Assembly: GCA_016875535.1 (NCBI GenBank)
Contig: VGPF01000008.1
Span: 1 to 64,000, forward strand
Direction of reading: 5' to 3'
Origin: Chloroflexota bacterium
Lineage (GTDB): Bacteria > Chloroflexota > Dehalococcoidia > SHYB01
DNA length: 64,000 nt
Shown here: piece by piece, positions 19,951 through 28,712 of the stretch
Layout of the letters: each line of letters begins with the position of its first letter
Position numbering within the stretch: the stretch's first letter is position 1
Position numbers and translations under genes: made by a program
The notes under the pieces: model-generated
The model's input: the letters and a program-made list of their open reading frames with translations, nothing else
The model's database searches: none
Told to the model about the DNA's origin: nothing

Positions 19951-20370
19951 ATGCAACCTGCGCCGGTTCTCAGCATCGCTGCCGCAGTCACCCTCGTCGC
20001 TATCGCGGTAGGGGCCGCCGCTTGCGCTAGCGCGCCCTCAACGGGTGCGCCCAAAGAGGTCGTCGAGCGGGGCAAGGCCCTCTATGAGGCCAACTGCCGG
20101 AGCTGCCACGGAGGCGCAAGCGGCGGCGCGCTCCGGGATATCCCGCCTCCACACAACAATAACGGCCACACCTGGCATCACGCCGACCAGCTGCTCATTG
20201 ACATCGTCCTCAACGGGGTCAGCATCCCCAACTACGAATGGAAGATGCCGCGCTTCAAGGACACGCTTACGGAGGCGGACGCCCAGGCCATCATCGCGCA
20301 CATCAAGAGCTGGTGGACGGCGGACCAGCGCGCCTTCCAGGCCACCGCAACGGCCCAGTACGGCACCTAG
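19951..20370 (+). CDS. Membrane-anchored mono-heme cytochrome c
   Basis: A 139-residue protein with an N-terminal hydrophobic signal and a probable lipobox Cys (C25, GAAAC). It has one heme-binding motif C49-R-S-C52-H53 and a Met ligand at M99 (WKMPRF). It is a small class I cytochrome exported and probably lipid-anchored, carrying single electrons. GGAGG precedes the ATG. It lies 46 bases after leuB, an unexpected neighbour for a biosynthetic gene. Confidence 0.85.
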   Translation: MQPAPVLSIAAAVTLVAIAVGAAACASAPSTGAPKEVVERGKALYEANCRSCHGGASGGALRDIPPPHNNNGHTWHHADQLLIDIVLNGVSIPNYEWKMPRFKDTLTEADAQAIIAHIKSWWTADQRAFQATATAQYGT

Positions 20371-20384
20371 GCCCACCCCTCACC

Positions 20385-21533
20385 TCAGGCCGGGGCTTGT
20401 CCCACCCCGTACAGCCTCGCGCAGTTCTCCCAAAGGATCTTCCGCTTGGCCTCCGCGCTCAGGCCCTCCATCGCCAGGAATTCGTCTATGGCGTGCGGGT
20501 AGAGCGAATCGTCGTGGGGCCAATCGGTGGAGATGACCAGGTTGTCCGCGCCAAGCGCCTGCACCACCGCGGGGACGCCCGCTTCGTCCGGGTCGCAGGC
20601 CACGTAGCAGCGGCCCGCGAAGTAGTCGCTGGGCTTGCGCTCCAGCTTCATCGCATCGGCGTGGCCCAGCTTGGTCTGCTCCTCGTCCAGCCGCCAGAGC
20701 CACCAGGGCGCCCAGCCGCAGGTGGCCTCCAGGAAAGCTGCTTTCAGCTTGGGGTGGCGGTCGAAGGCGCCGCTATAGATCAGGCCGCCCATCGCCAGCA
20801 TCATCTCGATGGGGTGGGCCGCGGCGTGCATCATCATCAGACTATCCATGTAGCGGTTGGATAGATGCTCCTGGTAGGCGCCCTGGATGCCGTGGAAGGC
20901 CACGGGCACGCCCAGGTCGGCGGCCGTCTCCCACAGGGGGTGGTAGGCCTTGTCATACCAGGGGCGCCGCTTCACCGGATTCGTCGGCAGGGTAAGCGCC
21001 GCATGCCCCAGCGTGCCGACGGCGTACTCGGCCTCTCTGATGCCCAGGCGGACATCATGCAGGGGGATGACGGCAGTAGCCTTGAGGCGCTTGGGGTCCC
21101 TGGCGCAGTAGTCGGCGAGCCAGCGGTTGAAGGCGCGGCAGAGGGCGGCGGCCAGCTCGGCATCCATATCGTCTATGGCGATGACGTGGCCGCCGATGGT
21201 GCGGAAGGCGACGGCGACGTCTATCCCCTCCACGTCCATCGCCTCCAGTTGGGAGGCGGCGCCATAGCCCTGGGCCTTGGCGCCGGCATAGCGCTTGGTC
21301 TTAGGGTGATTCTGGTCGTAGCGGGCCTTGTTCAGCGGCCCGCGCAGGGGGTGGTCGCTGAAGGCTGGAAGGGCCTTGCCCTGGCTGGTCCAGCCGATGC
21401 GCCCGTGCTCGCCCTGGGGCGCGATGGTCGGCGCGTAGGCCTTGAAGCGGTCGTCCAGGTAGGTGAGCCAGAGGTCGCGCGGCTCCATGACGTGCATATC
21501 GGAGTCCATGACCCGGTAGCCCTGCTTCGCCAT
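20385..21533 (-). CDS. Amidohydrolase-2 family metal-dependent hydrolase/decarboxylase
   Basis: A 382-residue TIM-barrel of the amidohydrolase-2 group, related to ACMSD- and resorcylate-decarboxylase-type enzymes. The N-terminal metal motif is DSDMH, mid-barrel FHG supplies a His, and the C-terminal STDWPHDDS supplies the metal Asp. AGGAGG precedes the ATG. It is oriented against the leu genes and sits between cytochrome c and cimA. Likely substrates are aromatic or cyclic acids; this is family inference. Confidence 0.82.
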   Translation of the reverse strand: MAKQGYRVMDSDMHVMEPRDLWLTYLDDRFKAYAPTIAPQGEHGRIGWTSQGKALPAFSDHPLRGPLNKARYDQNHPKTKRYAGAKAQGYGAASQLEAMDVEGIDVAVAFRTIGGHVIAIDDMDAELAAALCRAFNRWLADYCARDPKRLKATAVIPLHDVRLGIREAEYAVGTLGHAALTLPTNPVKRRPWYDKAYHPLWETAADLGVPVAFHGIQGAYQEHLSNRYMDSLMMMHAAAHPIEMMLAMGGLIYSGAFDRHPKLKAAFLEATCGWAPWWLWRLDEEQTKLGHADAMKLERKPSDYFAGRCYVACDPDEAGVPAVVQALGADNLVISTDWPHDDSLYPHAIDEFLAMEGLSAEAKRKILWENCARLYGVGQAPA

Positions 21534-21627
21534 CTGCGCCTCCTGGCGGGCAGACTATAGGCGCGGCACGGAAAGGGGTCAAGGCGGGCCGCCCAACAGA
21601 AGCGGAGGCGGCCATTCCCTCCCGTTT

Positions 21628-21636
21628 TGCTATACT
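21628..21636 (+). promoter_or_regulatory. cimA extended -10 promoter TGCTATACT
   Basis: TGC-TATACT (TATACT at 21631-21636) lies 42 bases before the cimA ATG and gives it a promoter separate from the T-box unit. Confidence 0.55.
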
Positions 21637-21677
21637 TATTGCTGGTGTCTCCCAGAGAAGCTTGCCCTTGATTGCCT

Positions 21678-23273
21678 ATGGACTCCAGACCAGTCGAGCT
21701 CTATGACACGACCCTCCGCGACGGCTCTCAGGCCGAAGGCGTGACCTTCTCTGTGGAAGACAAGCTGAAGATCGCCCAGAAGCTGGACGAGCAAGGGATC
21801 AAGTACATCGAAGGCGGCTGGCCCGGGTCCAACCCCAAGGACGCCGACTTCTTCGAGCGCGCCAAGAGGCTCAAGCTGAAGCAGGCCCAGATCGCGGCCT
21901 TCTCCATGACGCGCCGCGCCAACGTAGCGGTGGAGAAGGACGAGAACATCAAGGCGCTCCTGGACGCCGAGACGCCGGTCATCACCTTCGTCGGCAAGAG
22001 CTGGGACCTCCACGTCTCAAAGGTGCTGGAGACGAGCCTGGAAGAGAACCTGGGCATGATTTCCGATTCCATCGGCTATATGAAGGCGAAGGGGAAGAAG
22101 GTCTTCTACGACGCCGAGCACTTCTTCGACGGCTACAAGGCGAACCCCGACTACGCGATGCAGACGATCAAGGCCGCGGCGGAGGCGGGGGCCGACTGCA
22201 TCATCCTCTGCGAGACGAACGGCGGCGCGCTGCCGAGCGAAGTCGCCGATATCGTCGCCAAGGTGAAGAGGGAGCTGCCGAAGATCAACTTGGGCGTCCA
22301 CTGCCACAATGATAGCGAGCTGGGCGTGGCGAACAGCCTGGTCGGCGTCGCCGCCGGCGCGACCCAGGTGCAGGGCACCATCAACGGCCTGGGCGAGCGC
22401 TGCGGCAACGCCAACCTCATTTCCATCATCGCCAACCTCAAGCTGAAGTACGGCAACGACTGCGTGACGGACTCTCAGCTGGCCAAGCTGAAGGAGACCT
22501 CGCAGTACGTCTATGAAATCCTGAACCGCGCGCCAAACCCCTTCCAGCCCTACGTGGGCGAAAGCGCCTTCAGCCACAAGGGCGGCATGCACGCCTCGGC
22601 CGTGGCCAAGGTGGAGCAGAGCTACCAGCACATCGAGCCGGAGAAGGTGGGCAACAAGAAGCGGATCACAGTCTCCGAGCTTTCGGGCCGCAGCAACATC
22701 CTCTCCAAGGCCAAGGAGATGGGCATAGACCTCTCCAAGAACAAAGAGGTCGCGAAGAAGCTGGTGGACATCGTCAAAGAGATGGAGAGCAGGGGCTTTG
22801 CCTTCGAAGGGGCCGAGGCCTCCTTCGAGCTCCTCCTCCGCCGCGAGCTTCCCGGCTACAAGAAGCCTTTCGACCTCGTGGACTTCATGGTCGTCGTGGA
22901 GCGGGCGCGACGCGCCAACGGCAAGGGCGTCAGCGAAGATTCCCTGGCGGAGGCGACGGTGAAGGTGCGCGTGGATGGGACGCTCCAACACACGGCCGCC
23001 GAGGGGGACGGCCCGGTGAACGCCCTGGACAACGCCCTGCGGAAGGCCCTGGCGCAGTTCTACCCCAAGATCTCCATCATCAAGCTGGCCGATTTCAAGG
23101 TGCGCATCGTGGACGGCACCGTGGGCACGGAGGCCTCCGTGCGCGTCTTCATTGACTCGACGGACGGCCAGCGCCACTGGACCACGGTGGGCGCCTCGCC
23201 CAACATCATTGACGCCTCATGGCTCGCCCTGGCGGACAGCCTGGAATACTGGCTCATCAAGTACGGGAAATAG
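21678..23273 (+). CDS. cimA: Citramalate synthase
   Basis: A 531-residue DRE-TIM enzyme of the type that condenses acetyl-CoA with pyruvate to (R)-citramalate, the threonine-independent entry to isoleucine. The signature reads YDTTLRDGSQAEGV; HCHNDSELGVANS binds metal and INGLGERCGNANL follows. The C-terminal regulatory domain is present. The length and the GSQ form of the motif separate it from LeuA. I use ATG 21678; a TTG two codons earlier is also in frame. It fits with leuBCD upstream supplying the later steps. Confidence 0.92.
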   Translation: MDSRPVELYDTTLRDGSQAEGVTFSVEDKLKIAQKLDEQGIKYIEGGWPGSNPKDADFFERAKRLKLKQAQIAAFSMTRRANVAVEKDENIKALLDAETPVITFVGKSWDLHVSKVLETSLEENLGMISDSIGYMKAKGKKVFYDAEHFFDGYKANPDYAMQTIKAAAEAGADCIILCETNGGALPSEVADIVAKVKRELPKINLGVHCHNDSELGVANSLVGVAAGATQVQGTINGLGERCGNANLISIIANLKLKYGNDCVTDSQLAKLKETSQYVYEILNRAPNPFQPYVGESAFSHKGGMHASAVAKVEQSYQHIEPEKVGNKKRITVSELSGRSNILSKAKEMGIDLSKNKEVAKKLVDIVKEMESRGFAFEGAEASFELLLRRELPGYKKPFDLVDFMVVVERARRANGKGVSEDSLAEATVKVRVDGTLQHTAAEGDGPVNALDNALRKALAQFYPKISIIKLADFKVRIVDGTVGTEASVRVFIDSTDGQRHWTTVGASPNIIDASWLALADSLEYWLIKYGK

Positions 23274-23359
23274 GGGCGCTCCCTGGAGCAGTCCTGCTTC
23301 CCCTAGTTGCGGCAGGCGGCTAAGCTGAGACAGTCTACTGTTCCGAGATAAAGGCGGGT

Positions 23360-23611
23360 GTGGAGATGGCAGCTCTCACGGACTATATACAGGTAGCCAT
23401 GCATCGAGCGGAATATGAAAAACTCGAGGATGGCACATTCTACGGCCAGATCCCGGGTCTGAATGGTCTCTACGGTAGCGGCAAGACATTGGAAAGCTGC
23501 CGGGAAGAACTCCAGAGCGCCCTCGAAGACTGGATCGTTTTCGGGCTCCGAAATCGCGCGACTATTCCGTCGATTGATCACGTTGACCTGAATGTTGCTC
23601 GGGTTGGGTGA
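23360..23611 (+). CDS. hicB: HicB-family antitoxin (second hic locus)
   Basis: An 83-residue HicB core (AEYEKLEDGTFYGQIPGLNGLYGSGKTLESCREELQSALEDW). The GTG start has AAAGG upstream; ATG 23366 is an alternative. Its stop shares a base with the following hicA ATG (TGATG). Order is antitoxin then toxin, opposite to the locus at 13.7 kb, and the two HicB proteins are clearly different subfamilies. Confidence 0.82.
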   Translation: MEMAALTDYIQVAMHRAEYEKLEDGTFYGQIPGLNGLYGSGKTLESCREELQSALEDWIVFGLRNRATIPSIDHVDLNVARVG

Positions 23612-23769
23612 TGCCCAACTTCGGCCCTGTCAGCCGCCGCGAGTTGACCGAAGCGCTGCGGCGGAGCGGCTTTTCGGGGCCATATCCGGGTGGGCGGCAT
23701 GAGTTCATGTCAAAGGCACGCATCGTGAGGCAGGCCGGCATCAGCCGGAGCGAATGGGAGTCACTCTAG
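23611..23769 (+). pseudogene. hicA: HicA toxin with internal in-frame deletion (52 residues)
   Basis: The ORF opens MPNFGPVSRRELTEALRRSGFSG and keeps the catalytic His in GGRHEFM, then jumps from MSK directly to ARIVRQAGISRSEWESL. Full HicA relatives of this subfamily have about 20 residues (a beta strand plus the NPHxGDIG loop) between those points. The double-stranded RNA-binding-like fold should be incomplete, so it is probably inactive, though still coupled to hicB. It could alternatively be a natural mini-HicA. Confidence 0.6.
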
Positions 23770-23808
23770 GCCCGGGCCCCAGCCGCCTCCGCGACAGAGA
23801 CAAGCCTC

Positions 23809-24777
23809 CTACCGCGCAGCCGCAGAAGGGGCGCCCCGACGCAGCATCGGAGCGCCCCTCAAAGCCCGCCGCTCGAGCGCCAACACCGGAAGGCCGATCG
23901 CCAAGTGCGGAAGGAAGAGCAGCGCGTGGATCACCACGGCAAAGCTCAGTACGGCGGCCTCATCCACGGCGAAGAGCCCCAGGGTGGAGACGGCGACGAA
24001 CTCGTACACACCGGCGACGCCAGGCGGCGCCGGGACTGCGCCTGAGAACATGGAGACGGCGACGATAACGATGGAGGCGAGCCAGAAGGGCATCTGAATG
24101 CCCGCCGCCTGGGCGACGAGCCAGGCGGCTACGCCAATCAAGAGCCACGCAATCGCCGTCAGGGAGATGCAGAGGGCAAGGAGTCCCCGCTGGCTCTGCG
24201 TTGCATGCACATGCTGCAGGGTCTCCGCCAGGGGCTTCAGCCACCGCACCTTGCCGAGGCGCGAGACACCTCTGCCCAGGAACACCATGCCGAGAAGCGC
24301 CGCGCCCGAAAGGCCCCACAGCGGCAGGACGATGGGCCGGAAGCCCGAAAGCTGGGGCAGCACCACCAGCCCCGCGCCGACCAGGTTCACCGTCACCAGC
24401 AGGTCGAAGAGCCTGCTGAGGAGGAAGCCGGAGACGACGCGCGAAGCCTTCACGCCATCGCCGCGCGTCAGCAAGACCGTCTGCGTCGCCTCCGAAAGGA
24501 CGCGCACAGGGCTCAGGTTGTTCACCGCGCTCCCGGCGCTGGCGACAAGGAAAAGGCGCGAGGTGGTCACGCGCTCATCGCGCAGGAGGAGGCGGAAGCG
24601 GATGGCCCTCAGGATGCCTGCGATGATGACGGCGCCAAGGGCCAGAGGCACAACCCGCCAATCGAGCTCCGCCAGGGCTCGCCCTAGGGATGCCCACGAG
24701 GTGTCCTTCAAGGCTAGCCAACCGAGCGCTCCGCCTACGCCAAAGCCGATCAGTCCGTATGCAAAGCGTCGGTCCAT
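23809..24777 (-). CDS. Flippase-like/LPG synthase transmembrane-domain protein
   Basis: A 322-residue integral membrane protein with about seven or eight hydrophobic helices. It matches the lysylphosphatidylglycerol synthase TM (UPF0104/YbhN) family: an early IRFRLLL stretch, then SAGSAVNNLSPVRVLSE, then APPGVAGVYEF near the C-terminus. The aminoacyltransferase domain of MprF is absent, so lipid or glycolipid flipping is the more likely role. It converges on the hic locus and lies downstream of the binding-protein gene. Confidence 0.8.
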   Translation of the reverse strand: MDRRFAYGLIGFGVGGALGWLALKDTSWASLGRALAELDWRVVPLALGAVIIAGILRAIRFRLLLRDERVTTSRLFLVASAGSAVNNLSPVRVLSEATQTVLLTRGDGVKASRVVSGFLLSRLFDLLVTVNLVGAGLVVLPQLSGFRPIVLPLWGLSGAALLGMVFLGRGVSRLGKVRWLKPLAETLQHVHATQSQRGLLALCISLTAIAWLLIGVAAWLVAQAAGIQMPFWLASIVIVAVSMFSGAVPAPPGVAGVYEFVAVSTLGLFAVDEAAVLSFAVVIHALLFLPHLAIGLPVLALERRALRGAPMLRRGAPSAAAR

Positions 24778-24942
24778 GGACGCGGTCCGTCTCTCTCTTC
24801 ACGCCCCGGCGCATCAAGCACAGGGGCGATGCCAACACGTTATGAGTGATTCTCTCCGAACCGGGCGCATGGCGAAACAAGGCCAGCACTAGAATCCGGG
24901 AGAGGGTGCGCACCCACAGGCCCGCACCAGGGCAAGACGGCT

Positions 24943-26016
24943 TCACAGGCCGTAGCGGGCCACTTTTCCCTTGCGCACAGTGCGGAACATGAAGAGATCG
25001 GGGCCTTTGACGGCGGCATGATCCCAAGGGGCAAAGCCCATCACGGGGTTTCGCCCGCCGGTGGCGCAGGGGACGTTGCGCACCTGCTCCAGCCCGGTCT
25101 TCAGCCCTGCGCGCGTCAACTCGGGAGCGCGGCGCAGGCCCTCGGTCATCAGCGTCATCATGTCATAGCCGAAGGCGGCGCGAAAATCGGCAGGGGGCCG
25201 TCCGCCCCAGCGCTTCACGTATTCCCGCTCCAGGCGGCGAAGCACGGGGTTGCGCTCATCGTACTGGTCGGGCCAGACCACGCCTTCGTTCTTGGCGATG
25301 GCGGCGGGCGTATTCGCCACCACCAGCATCGCGATATTGGAATAGACGAGGATCTTCCAGCCGAGCTTTCGGGCCGCAGGCACAAAGGTAAGCGTCGGCG
25401 CGCCCATGCCCAGGAAGAGCAGGCAATCGGCATGCCCCTTCCTTAGCGCGCGCAGCTGCGGCGTCACATCGCTCGTGTGGACATCGGTCATCTCGCGCCT
25501 GGCGATCTGGACGCCCAGGAGGTGCAGCTCCATCTCCAGCGAGGTGTAATAGAGGTCGCCGATGGGCCCGCGGCACTGGAGGACGGCGACGCGCTTGCGT
25601 CCCTCCTTCGCCATGAGCCGCGCCAGGTAGGTCATCTCGTCCGTGAGGGAGCCCGCCTGGAACTGAAAGTACCACTCGCCCCTTGTGCGCTCATGGCCGG
25701 ACCAGTTGATGGTGGGCACCTTGACCCTATCCACCACCTCGGCCACGGCAAGGGCGTTGTCCGTGATGCCCGGCCCCATGATGCCGATGACCTCCGGGCG
25801 CGCCGCCATCTTCTCCCAGGCACGTACGACATTCTCCGGCGATCCCTCATGAGCCCCCGCGCCCGCCATGTACTGGAACTCGACGCCATAGCCGGCGATC
25901 CCGCCGGCGGCGTTGAACGCCTCGCGCTGCAACTCCATGCCGCGAAAGACCGGGTTCGCCCAATCAATCTTGGCGGCATCATGCAACACGCCGATCGTGA
26001 CGCTCTGCCTAGCCAT
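24943..26016 (-). CDS. Leu/Ile/Val-binding-like ligand-binding protein, no signal peptide
   Basis: A 357-residue type I periplasmic-binding fold (VTIGVLHDAAKIDWANPVFRGMELQREAFN; VIGIMGPGITDNALAVAEVV). Unlike transport-linked relatives it starts directly with the first beta strand and has neither a hydrophobic signal nor a lipobox. It overlaps the stop of the MFS gene by eight bases. No ABC permease or ATPase is adjacent. It may be a cytosolic sensor or an amidase-regulator-like protein. Confidence 0.8.
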   Translation of the reverse strand: MARQSVTIGVLHDAAKIDWANPVFRGMELQREAFNAAGGIAGYGVEFQYMAGAGAHEGSPENVVRAWEKMAARPEVIGIMGPGITDNALAVAEVVDRVKVPTINWSGHERTRGEWYFQFQAGSLTDEMTYLARLMAKEGRKRVAVLQCRGPIGDLYYTSLEMELHLLGVQIARREMTDVHTSDVTPQLRALRKGHADCLLFLGMGAPTLTFVPAARKLGWKILVYSNIAMLVVANTPAAIAKNEGVVWPDQYDERNPVLRRLEREYVKRWGGRPPADFRAAFGYDMMTLMTEGLRRAPELTRAGLKTGLEQVRNVPCATGGRNPVMGFAPWDHAAVKGPDLFMFRTVRKGKVARYGL

Positions 26017-27328
26017 CTCCGCCTCCTTTGGCCGAGTCTTTTGCCTCCGCCTGGATCACCGCCGGTTCCGTCCACAACACCTTGCGATAGGCGATGCAGA
26101 TCGCCGCCGTCAGCGTAACTGAAATGAGCCCGCCCGTCAGCATCGCCGTCTCCACGCTGTAGTGCTCCGCGATCGTGCCGCCGATGAGCGCTCCCAGCGG
26201 CGCAAGGCCCACGTTGATCATATAGATGCCCATCACACGCCCGCGCATATGATCGGGAAGCATAGCTTGCAAATGCGTATTGTTCATCGCGCCGAAGGAG
26301 AGCGTCGCCGCGCCCTCCGCCAGAAGAAAGAGCATGGCGAAGGGCACGGAGGTCATGAACGAAAGGGCCACGAGCGCGAGCCCGGCCAGGATGCCCGCCA
26401 CCGCCTGAGTGGTCATATGGCCCGCGCGGCGATTCCCCACCCCGGCAAACGTGGCGAGGATCAGAACGCCCACAAATCCGCCTCCGCCGAAACAAGCCAT
26501 GAGCCATCCAAGGCCGTCTGCTCTCTGGCCCAGCGCATCCTTGGCAAAGACGGGCATGAGGCCAGTGGTGAACGGCATGACGAAGAAGGAAGGGATGATG
26601 GCCAGCATGATGATGGCAAAGATGCCGCGGTTGCCCAGCACGTAGCGAACGCCCTCCCGCATATCGGCGCCCGCGCTGGTCTCCGGCCGGCCCGCCTTCG
26701 GCGCCGGTTGCGGCACCATAGGCAGGATGATAAGGGTGACGACCAGGTAGCACGAGCCCTGCATGAAGAAGTTCGCCGTCGGGCCGAGATACTGGATCAT
26801 GATGCCGCCGAGGGCTGGGCCGAGGACACGATTGAAGCTGAATGCAGATGAGGCGAGCGCGAGGGCGTTCGGCACATCGGCCCTGGGCACGGTGTTGGCG
26901 ATGATAGTCTGGCGCAAGGGATTCATGATGGAGAAGCCCGCGCCGCTCAGGAAAGCGAAAAGGATCATGGTCCACGGTTTGACATGGTCCGTGGCGACCC
27001 CAAAGGCAAAGAGGAGTGACGTCGTCGCCAGGAAGATCTGGTCCGCCAGGAGCATCTTGCGGCGGTCCACCCGGTCGCTGAAGACGCCGGCAACGGGCCC
27101 GACGATCAGGAACGGAATGGTGCGAGCGCCGTTCACCGCGCCGACGAGGAGCGCGCTGTTCGTCTCCTCATACATCAGCCAGCCGATGGCGATCTGCTGG
27201 ATCCAGTTGCCCGCCGCGAAGAAGACGGTCCCGATCCACAAGAGGCGAAAGTCGCGGTACTTGAGCGACTTGAAGGTGTGGATGTCCGTGATGCGCAGCT
27301 TTGCGGCGAACCCGGTGCCGATGCTCAC
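26009..27328 (-). CDS. MFS exporter (DHA3 type), second of a tandem pair
   Basis: A 439-residue 12-helix major facilitator. It carries the loop 2-3 motif DRVDRRKML, FLSGAGFSIMNPLRQTIIANTVPR in the middle, and the EntS-like start FKSLKYRDFRLLWIGTVFFAAGNWIQQ. It is a clear paralogue of the next gene upstream, with almost the same motifs throughout, so the pair arose by tandem duplication. The likely role is export of a small organic compound. Its end overlaps the ligand-binding-protein gene, tying them in one operon. Confidence 0.88.
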   Translation of the reverse strand: MSIGTGFAAKLRITDIHTFKSLKYRDFRLLWIGTVFFAAGNWIQQIAIGWLMYEETNSALLVGAVNGARTIPFLIVGPVAGVFSDRVDRRKMLLADQIFLATTSLLFAFGVATDHVKPWTMILFAFLSGAGFSIMNPLRQTIIANTVPRADVPNALALASSAFSFNRVLGPALGGIMIQYLGPTANFFMQGSCYLVVTLIILPMVPQPAPKAGRPETSAGADMREGVRYVLGNRGIFAIIMLAIIPSFFVMPFTTGLMPVFAKDALGQRADGLGWLMACFGGGGFVGVLILATFAGVGNRRAGHMTTQAVAGILAGLALVALSFMTSVPFAMLFLLAEGAATLSFGAMNNTHLQAMLPDHMRGRVMGIYMINVGLAPLGALIGGTIAEHYSVETAMLTGGLISVTLTAAICIAYRKVLWTEPAVIQAEAKDSAKGGGDG

Positions 27329-27376
27329 GGGCTGATTCTACTGCGTTGCACCGCCGGTGGCGAACGCGCAGGGCGC

Positions 27377-28645
27377 CTAGGCGGGCGGCGGCTTGGCGAA
27401 GAGGCTCTTGCCATAGAAGAGCCCCATGGCGAGGAAGAGCGCGATGGCGATGCCGCCGCCCACGAGCATCGTGGTATCGCTGCCGCGCCCGTGGGCCAGC
27501 GCCCCGGCGAACATCGCGCCGAAGGGGCCGACGCCGACGTTCATCAGGTAGATGCCCATGACACGCCCACGCATCGCGTCCGGGATAGAGGTCTGCATGT
27601 GGGTGTTGTTGAGGGCCATGAAGGTGAACATCGCGGTGCCCTGGATGAAGAGGAAGACCATCGCCACCGCCATGCTGTGCGTGCGCGAGACGATGATGAG
27701 GCTGACGCCCGCCAAGACGCCGATGACGATCTGCGTGCGCCCGTGCTCCGGCCGGTTGCCGATGGTCGCCAGGACCAGGACGCCGATGAGCCCGCCCACG
27801 CCGAAGACGGCCAGAAGCGCGCCGAGGCCGTCGGCGTCCTGACGCAGGACGTCCTTGGCGAAGACGGGCATCATCTGGACGGTGAAGGGCATGATAAAAA
27901 AGGCGGGGATCATCGCCAGGAGCATCAAGGCCGTGATGTCGCTGCGGCTCGCCACATAGCGCAGGCCCTCCCGCAGGTCCGCCATCGCCGAAGTCTTCGG
28001 CTTCGCCGTCTCCTTCGCGCCGCCGCGGACGGAGAGGAGCATGCTCATGACGGCCACCACGGCGTAGCAGCCCGCCTGGATGAAGAAATTCGCCGAGGCG
28101 CCCACGGTGGTGATGAGGACGCCGCCCAACGCCGGGCCGACGACTCTATTGATATTGAAGGCCGACGAGTTGAGGGCGATGGCGTTCAGGAAATCCTCCT
28201 TGGGCACCACGTTCGCCGTCACCGCCTGCCGCAAGGGATTCTGGATCGCAAAGCCGATGCCTCCCAAAATGCTGAAGAGCATCATGTGCCAAACGGCGAC
28301 CCCATCCGTGGCGACCATGAGGGCGAACCACAAGGCCAGCGCCGCCAGGAAGAGCTGGTTCACGATGAGGAAGCGCTTGCGGTCCACCCGGTCTATGAAG
28401 ACGCCCGCGATGGGCCCGGCGAAGAGGAAGGGCAGCGAGCGTGCGCTCCAGATCGCGCCGACGAGGAAGGCGTTGTCCGTCCTATCGTAGACCAGCCAGC
28501 CCAGCGTGACCTGCTGGATCCAGTTCCCGGCGGAGAAGAGGACCGTCCCCAGCCAGACAAGGCGGAAGTCCCGGTGCCGCAGGGAGCGAAAGGTGGGGAC
28601 GTTGGTGATGCTCAACTTTGACGTACTCGTGGGGGCGCCCCGCAT
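27377..28645 (-). CDS. MFS exporter (DHA3 type), first of a tandem pair
   Basis: A 422-residue paralogue of the gene 48 bases downstream: FRSLRHRDFRLVWLGTVLFSAGNWIQQ, DRVDRKRFL, IGFAIQNPLRQAVTANVVPKEDF. Twelve hydrophobic helices are recognisable. The pair could work singly or as a heterodimer. It follows the thiolase-like gene on the same strand, consistent with a catabolic or export operon. Confidence 0.88.
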   Translation of the reverse strand: MRGAPTSTSKLSITNVPTFRSLRHRDFRLVWLGTVLFSAGNWIQQVTLGWLVYDRTDNAFLVGAIWSARSLPFLFAGPIAGVFIDRVDRKRFLIVNQLFLAALALWFALMVATDGVAVWHMMLFSILGGIGFAIQNPLRQAVTANVVPKEDFLNAIALNSSAFNINRVVGPALGGVLITTVGASANFFIQAGCYAVVAVMSMLLSVRGGAKETAKPKTSAMADLREGLRYVASRSDITALMLLAMIPAFFIMPFTVQMMPVFAKDVLRQDADGLGALLAVFGVGGLIGVLVLATIGNRPEHGRTQIVIGVLAGVSLIIVSRTHSMAVAMVFLFIQGTAMFTFMALNNTHMQTSIPDAMRGRVMGIYLMNVGVGPFGAMFAGALAHGRGSDTTMLVGGGIAIALFLAMGLFYGKSLFAKPPPA

Positions 28646-28712
28646 TGGTAACTTACGGTGGAGGCAGCGGGGTCGCGGACCCGCGACACGCCGTTCGCCC
28701 CGCTCCTTGATC

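Noticed and set aside
26162-28621. Long His/Asp-rich plus-strand ORFs opposite the MFS pair
   Set aside because: They are the complement of transmembrane-helix codons and mirror the duplication of the MFS genes; not independent proteins.
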